Shown piece by piece: positions 59,068-64,000 of a stretch of 64,000 nucleotides of DNA (positions are counted from its first letter, which is position 1; every line of letters begins with the position of its first letter). Made by a program: the position numbers and the translations under genes. The notes beneath the pieces are model-generated. The model made no database searches. It was not told the origin of the DNA and was given only the letters and a program-made list of their open reading frames with translations. This DNA is from Diplosphaera chodatii. Lineage: Eukaryota > Chlorophyta > Trebouxiophyceae > Prasiolales > Stichococcaceae. The stretch covers positions 1,612,001-1,676,000 of the forward strand of contig JAALGY010000020.1 in assembly GCA_032358165.1 (NCBI GenBank), given 5' to 3'.

Positions 59068-60563
59068 ATGGCTGATGTGGCGCCTGTCGTTGCTAACGGG
59101 CATGCAGAGGAGCCACGGCCTGTCAGAATAGGCGTGCTGGCTCTTCAGGGCTCATTTCGTGAGCACATGTCAAGCCTGCGGCGGCTGCCCAATGTGGAGG
59201 CTGTCGAGGTCCGCACGGCGGAGCAGCTGCGCAGTGTTGACGGCCTGATCATTCCAGGTATCCCTCACACGCAGTGGGCAGGAGCTCTTAGCGTCCCACA
59301 GGCATGCGCTGCTGACCATTCGCATGGCGGAGTGTCCGCATCGGCAGCTCTGTCTGATTGTGTCTCGTTGGGAGCTGATCAGGTGGCGAGAGCACCACGA
59401 TGGCGAACATCGCGGAGCGGTGGGGCCTCATACCGGACCTGCGTTCGTACTGTGAGGCCAGCCGCCCCGTGTGGGGCACCTGCGCTGGCCTCATATTCCT
59501 GGCAGAGCGCGCCACTGGTGAGGCTCATCATAGCACTAGACGACAGTGCCTTCCGTGATCGTCCCCGCTCCTGGCTGAGAAGCTGCAGGTCATGCAGCTG
59601 CAGTATGACTTGTGGTGTAAGGCCAATATTCCGCCACAAGATGACCATCACTGTTGTCCATGTGCAGGCGTGAAGCAGGGCGGGCAGGCGCTGCTGGGTG
59701 GGCTGGACTGCCTGGTGGCCCGCAACTTCTTCGGCGCACAGATCAACAGTTTTGAGACGCGCATGCCGGCGCCCCCGTGCTTGCAGCAGTATGCAGACAA
59801 CGGCGCATCAGCAGAGCCCTACCGCGCCGTCTTTATCAGGTCAAGATCGCAGACTAATCCCTGTGCGCTGCAGCTGCACGGCAGTTGCACAGGTTGTTGC
59901 AGGGTATTTATCAACGGCAAATGGACCTTGTGTATTTCGATCGCAGGGCACCTGGCATCCTTGAATGTTCGCCAGACCTAGACATCCTCTCAGGTTAGCA
60001 TGCATGTGTGAGCCTGGTTGCTGGGCGACTGCAGGGCCCTGGCCCGTTGAAAACTGCTGCACTCTCATTGGTCATACACCTGTCATCTGTGCGAGCATCT
60101 CTTCGTACGATTTCTTTGCAGAGTACCACCTCACACCGGAGGAACAGCAGCAGGCAGAAGGCATCAAATCCGTGGCAGTGGCCGTGCGGCGCAGCAACCT
60201 GCTGGCGACTGCCTTCCACCCAGAGTTGACGGACGATGTGCGATGGTGAGGCCACATTGTTGATGGACAGACTGCTGTGACATCACTGTGTATGTGGATC
60301 GGTTGTCCTGACGCCACTTCTGGGGGAGTTGGAGCCATTACATCGTGGGGCACTGGTGATGCTGCACATTCGGGCTATGTTGGTGCTCGATGTGGTCGTG
60401 CAAGCTGTGCAGGCACCAGCTGTTTGTGGACATGGTTCGCCAACAGCCGGCACCAGCAGATGGGGACCGGGCTGCATACCCCCCGAGGCGGCTCCCCAGC
60501 GACAGCAACCGACCACGGGACATTCCTGTGTACGACCAAGATCTCGCCTCGACCTGGTCATGA
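59068..60563 (+). CDS. PDX2: Pyridoxal 5'-phosphate synthase glutaminase subunit PDX2
   Basis: Class I glutamine amidotransferase (PdxT/SNO family) that feeds ammonia to PDX1 in vitamin B6 synthesis, in the cytosol in plants. Exons 59068-59257, 59383-59517, 59668-59839, 59947-59993, 60122-60245 and 60413-60563 give 272 residues in phase. Motifs: [14 protein letters not shown] near the N-terminus, IIPGGESTTM (oxyanion region), the nucleophile elbow [12 protein letters not shown] with the catalytic Cys, [13 protein letters not shown], and the His-Glu pair in [13 protein letters not shown]-terminal extension of about 40 residues after the catalytic HPE is hydrophilic, as in plant PDX2. All catalytic residues are intact. 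Confidence 0.96.
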
Positions 60564-60789
60564 CGGGGAATGCCGGATGCTGCAGCAACCGTGCCGTGAA
60601 GCAGCCGAAATTATATTGAAAGTGTACAGCTGTATAAACTCTTGCACTTCAGTGCTGTTTGGTCATGTTGGTGATCGACTACGCGCTCCCCTCATTGAGT
60701 TACCCCACTGAGTTGCAAGACATTGATCAGGTCTGCATGTCGCTGTCAGCGCTGGAGGCCTTGTCGTCCAAGATATCCAACATCTCCGG

Positions 60790-62404
60790 CTATGCATCGC
60801 TCTGCGCCACTGCAGCAGACTCAGCTGCAGTTTGCTGGTGCTGCAGCTGCCGCTCGCCGACAACATCGCCTGCGATGGTCACCCCAAGTCCAGCTATGGC
60901 CAGTGTGGTCAATGGTACCCGCAATGACATATACCTGCAGGAGATGACAGAAGTCCTGCTCAGCTGTACGCTCCACACACACAGCATCAAAGGCTGTCAA
61001 CCTGAGGCAGTACTCACCGCAGCATCTGGCTGCACATCGGGTTCGCATTGCTTGGACCTGCTTGTGCATATGTAGGCAGAGGCAGCTGCTTACCAGGGCG
61101 GCAGGAGGCCACGGCGCCAGAAGGAGCGGTCCACAACATGGCACACACCCAGCGTGGCGGCCACGATGAATGCCCCAGGGCCCCCGGGAAACAGCACCGC
61201 CGGGAAGGCCATCAGTGGCGGTGTGACACTCCACAGGTAGCGCTCCAGGGCCGCCTTTGCTGCGCCTTCTGCAGGGAGGCAATACAGGGCGGTACTCAAT
61301 CCTGCAGTGCCGCTGCATCCCGTCAGATGAGGACCTGCCCGTGTCAGCAAGCTCCTAGCCAGGCTGCAGACACTGCCACCATCTCACGTCTAGGATCCAG
61401 CAAGGCTGCACCCCAATGTACACCGCCCAGGAAAGACGCAATCGTGGCACCGTAGGTGATCTGCACACATGACAGCATTGTCAGCAAAACCGCGTCGCCC
61501 GCCATGCTTGCTTCTGCACACAACCTTCTGACACTGCTTTTGCACTGTACCTGCAGGAGCGCAGCATTGCCAAGCACGTCTGGAGGCATGAGAGGTATGC
61601 ACGCCGCCACAGGAGGTGCCAGCCCGACAAAGGGTATGAGGCCTGTCAGATGGAATGCAATGCTGTCAACTATGCGCCTACAGTTCGAATTGCAGCTGTG
61701 TCTCAACAATTGTGCGCAGCAGCACGGCTGCAAGTGCGCTGCAGCCAGGTGCATTGTGTTCAGGAGCATCCGGCACCTGCAAGCCCGAGGACTTTTGCCA
61801 CGCCCGGCACAGCCGCCCAGCTCTGGCTGTGCTGCTGCGATAGCTGCTGTGAAGCAGCGCTGATTCCTGCCTGCGTGGCCGCGCCGCCATTTGGCTGAGC
61901 CCCCGCCTGCTGTGCATCTGCCAATGCAGCTGAGGGCGCCTCGCCCTGCTGGGATCTGGCGCCCGCAGCGGCTACAGGCGAGGTGTGCGGTCCCGGCTGG
62001 GACGGCGGCGCACTGAGCGCAGCAGCTGAGACGTGCAGTTGCTGTGCACCACGAGGTCAGCAGTCAGTGAGCAGCCAACAAACAGGTGGTATGGCATGCA
62101 TGCCCATGCGGTACATGAGCTCATTGTTGCAACCAGGGTGTTGCAGACAAGGACACGTGAAGGCCGCTACCCAACGTATCCAGTACAATTGACCTCACCC
62201 TGAGATGTGAGGTCAGCAAGGTGGAGGCATCATTTAGCAGGACCCCGCCGCTGCTGCACGCATGGCCACCCTGGGCAGCGTGACACACGACGCTGACACA
62301 GCTGCTGCAGCGAGGACATACGAGCAACAGCAAGATACATGAGCTACTGTGCTACTAGCACTCACCGTCGGCAGCCTGACAAGCTTGCTCAGTTGTCGCA
62401 GCAT
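60790..62404 (-). CDS. DUF3429 (TMEM69-like) membrane protein
   Basis: Family of unknown function with several membrane helices. Start ATG 62404 gives a short basic leader, MLRQLSKLVRLPT (62366-62404), which looks like an organelle presequence. An Ala/Gln-rich exon (about 61775-62020) leads into KVLGLA, then GLIPFVGLAPPVAACIPLMP, then ITYGATIASFLGGVHWGAAL (the family hallmark SFLGGxHWG; exon about 61344-61460), then YLWSVTPPLMAFPAVLFPGG and ATLGVCHVVDRSFWRRG (about 61090-61267). The last exon (60790 to about 60940) has LRVPLTTLAIAGLGVTIAGD and a Gln/Ala tail. One small leader exon between 62020 and 62366 is unresolved. Convergent with PDX2. Confidence 0.8.
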
Positions 62405-62982
62405 GCTGGGAAGGCCCAAACAAAACCCCGCACAGTTTGCAGCCGCTTCACGACTGCAGCAGGTGACGATCACAGGAGCCTGTAGCGAGGTTCAGATCAT
62501 ACCAGCGGCCATCTGCCAAGCGCTTGCACGTATAGACGTGGCGATCTGCAAACCCTCTTATTATTGGACTGGCCCGATTGCCCAGCACAGCATGATGCTC
62601 GCCTCGCATGCAGCGATCCTTGGTTGCAGCATCCCAAATCATCACAAAGTCTCAAATGGTGTCGTGCAATAAACACTTCGGGCCAGACTGTGGCACCGCT
62701 GTTGTGTGACGTCTGCAGATTTACGGCACAGTCACAGCATCGGCATTTCAGCGACCACTGATAACGCTATTTCAGCAGCATTCACTGTGCAAGCATGGTA
62801 GAAGCGTTTCCATAGTGATAGTCACAGCCGGTGTCATGTACGAAAGCGTGACTGCCATGCTCAATAAAGCAACATAGCGCAGATAGATGAGCAACGCTAG
62901 CTGTCGTCAGGCAAACCTCGTGTGCAGCACGTGATGCGGCCTCACCAATAAGCCTGTGCCCAAGAATCGCCGGCGGCATCGC
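62405..62982. promoter_or_regulatory. Divergent spacer, DUF3429 gene and TTLL gene
   Basis: 578 bp between opposed starts. No TATA box or recognised coding segment; the open frame at 62448-62645 (-) has no domain I can name. Confidence 0.4.
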
Positions 62983-64000
62983 ATGACGTTCTCAGCCGCC
63001 ATCACATCGTGGCTGAGCTCACCACTATGTAGCGCGCCGCGGATACGTCTGTTCGACTGCCGCTACGATGTTTGTGAGCCACCAGGAACCTATGATCGAT
63101 CCAAAATGTCGGAATCGCAGCATCCGATGCGTGATGACTCCCCTTTATATGTGATATCATGGCGGGAGAGTCCGTAGCAAGCATGCTAATCAAATGGGGT
63201 GACTGTGCCCAGTGGGCATTGGCATTCTGTGGGTGATCGGCAGGTGCATGCATCTGCTGCAGTGCGCACGGTGGCGGAGCAGCTGGGCTGGCATGCCATT
63301 GAGGTCGAGCAGACCAGCTGGGACATCCTCTGGATGGACTGCTCGGTTCCGCTCGACCGAATCATGCGCCTCCACACATCACAGGTGGCACACCCCTGCA
63401 AACATGCCATCAGCAGCCCTCACATTGCTGATACATACATGAGATGCACCGAGCGCTTGAACTCACGGTGGATCATTCGGCGGGTTCACAGGTCGTCAAC
63501 CACTTCTACGGCATGTTCGAGCTGTACCGGAAGAAGGGTCTTGCAAGAAATCTGGCGGCGATGGCAGCGGAGGCGCCTGACGACTATGCACACCTCACAC
63601 CGTGAGCCATTGCCGGCCCAGTGAATGCAACTCTGACGGCAGTGTGTGCGTGGTCTACGTCTGAAGTACTGTGCCAGTGCAGCACTGTACAAGTGCATCC
63701 TCTCTGGAACATGAAGATATGTAGGTGCCAGGTGGGATCACTATCGTGCCGTGCAGACGCACCTTCCTGCTCCCAGAGCAGAGGGCTGCTTTGGAAGGGG
63801 AGATAAGGGCCAAGCACCTCAGCAGCACCCTGGAATCTGATACAGCTGTGAGGGGTCCAGAGAGTCATCAGCATAGCCGGGTGTGGGACGCCCTCGCAGA
63901 TGTCGCCCTGGCCACCCCGCGGCAAACAACTGCCGGGAGGAGGACGGCCTCAAGTGTGCGGCCTGACGCTTCTTGCAGCAGGGACCAGCGTGTCGGACCA
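62983..64000 (+). CDS. Tubulin tyrosine ligase-like protein, 5' part
   Basis: Start of a TTLL-family ligase (tubulin polyglutamylase or related), truncated by the window end. Exons 62983-63069 (MTFSAAITSW...RLFDCRYD), 63244-63384 (TVAEQLGWHAIEVEQTSWDI, LWMDCSVPLDRIMRL), 63492-63601 (VVNHFYGMFELYRKKGLARN) and 63757 onward (PRTFLLPEQRAALEGEI) join in phase. The order (D.R..VR.VAEQLGW, WDILW.D, VNHF.GMFE..RK..LARN, PRTFLLP) is the TTLL N-terminal core. Close to the edge, VRPDASCSRDQ may correspond to the conserved W(I/V)VKPD..C.G region. TTLLs modify axonemal or spindle tubulin; which modification cannot be told from this part. Confidence 0.85.

Overview
This window is nuclear DNA from a green alga. 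Every confident gene is cut by many short spliceosomal introns (typically 80-300 nt, acceptor TGCAG, donors mostly GTGCG, GTGAG or GTGCA). Products are typical of the green lineage: plastid SecY2, carotenoid epsilon-ring hydroxylase CYP97C, PDX2, a plant-type nucleoplasmin-FKBP, a SHAQK(H/Y)F MYB and an AMEIOTIC1/DYAD-type domain. Intron density, coding GC bias and gene set suggest a trebouxiophyte chlorophyte; the class is inference. No rRNA, tRNA, CRISPR array, transposon or prokaryotic operon was recognised by eye.

Layout, left to right: importin-7/SAD2 3' end (+, 1-2609); GLTP/ACD11-like lipid transfer (-, 3180-4626); nucleoplasmin-FKBP isomerase (+, 4959-8153); RAMP4/SERP (-, 8397-8600); glycine cleavage T protein (+, 8960-11951); YfcE-like metallophosphoesterase (-, 12090-13070); DUF1499 lumenal protein (+, 13427-15564); BAH plus DYAD/AM1-like protein (+, 16304-22663); RPB6 (-, 23346-24385); ZW10 (-, 24942-30616); SHAQKHF MYB (+, 31102-34584); CYP97C (-, 35209-39508); CKS1 (-, 40447-40933); plastid SCY2 (+, 41422-44552); a 10.7 kb secreted Ala/Pro-rich repeat protein (-, 44997-55718); WD40-like protein (-, 56083-58565); PDX2 (+, 59068-60563); DUF3429/TMEM69-like membrane protein (-, 60790-62404); tubulin tyrosine ligase-like protein, 3' truncated (+, 62983-64000).

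Most genes alternate strand, giving seven head-to-head pairs 332-578 bp apart. These are housekeeping genes of nucleus, secretory system, mitochondrion and plastid and do not form one pathway.

Three things stand out. At least eight introns appear to use GC rather than GT at the donor, most of them forced by reading frame and protein conservation. The BAH and DYAD-type domains lie in one predicted protein. The Ala-rich gene is built from about three tandem copies of a 2.3-2.7 kb multi-exon module with conserved core motifs and NST sequons, behind a clear signal peptide; its function is unknown to me.

Exon limits were derived by hand from frame, phase and splice consensus; single-base errors are possible, and the longer genes (ZW10, BAH-DYAD, the Ala-rich gene) have unresolved exons.
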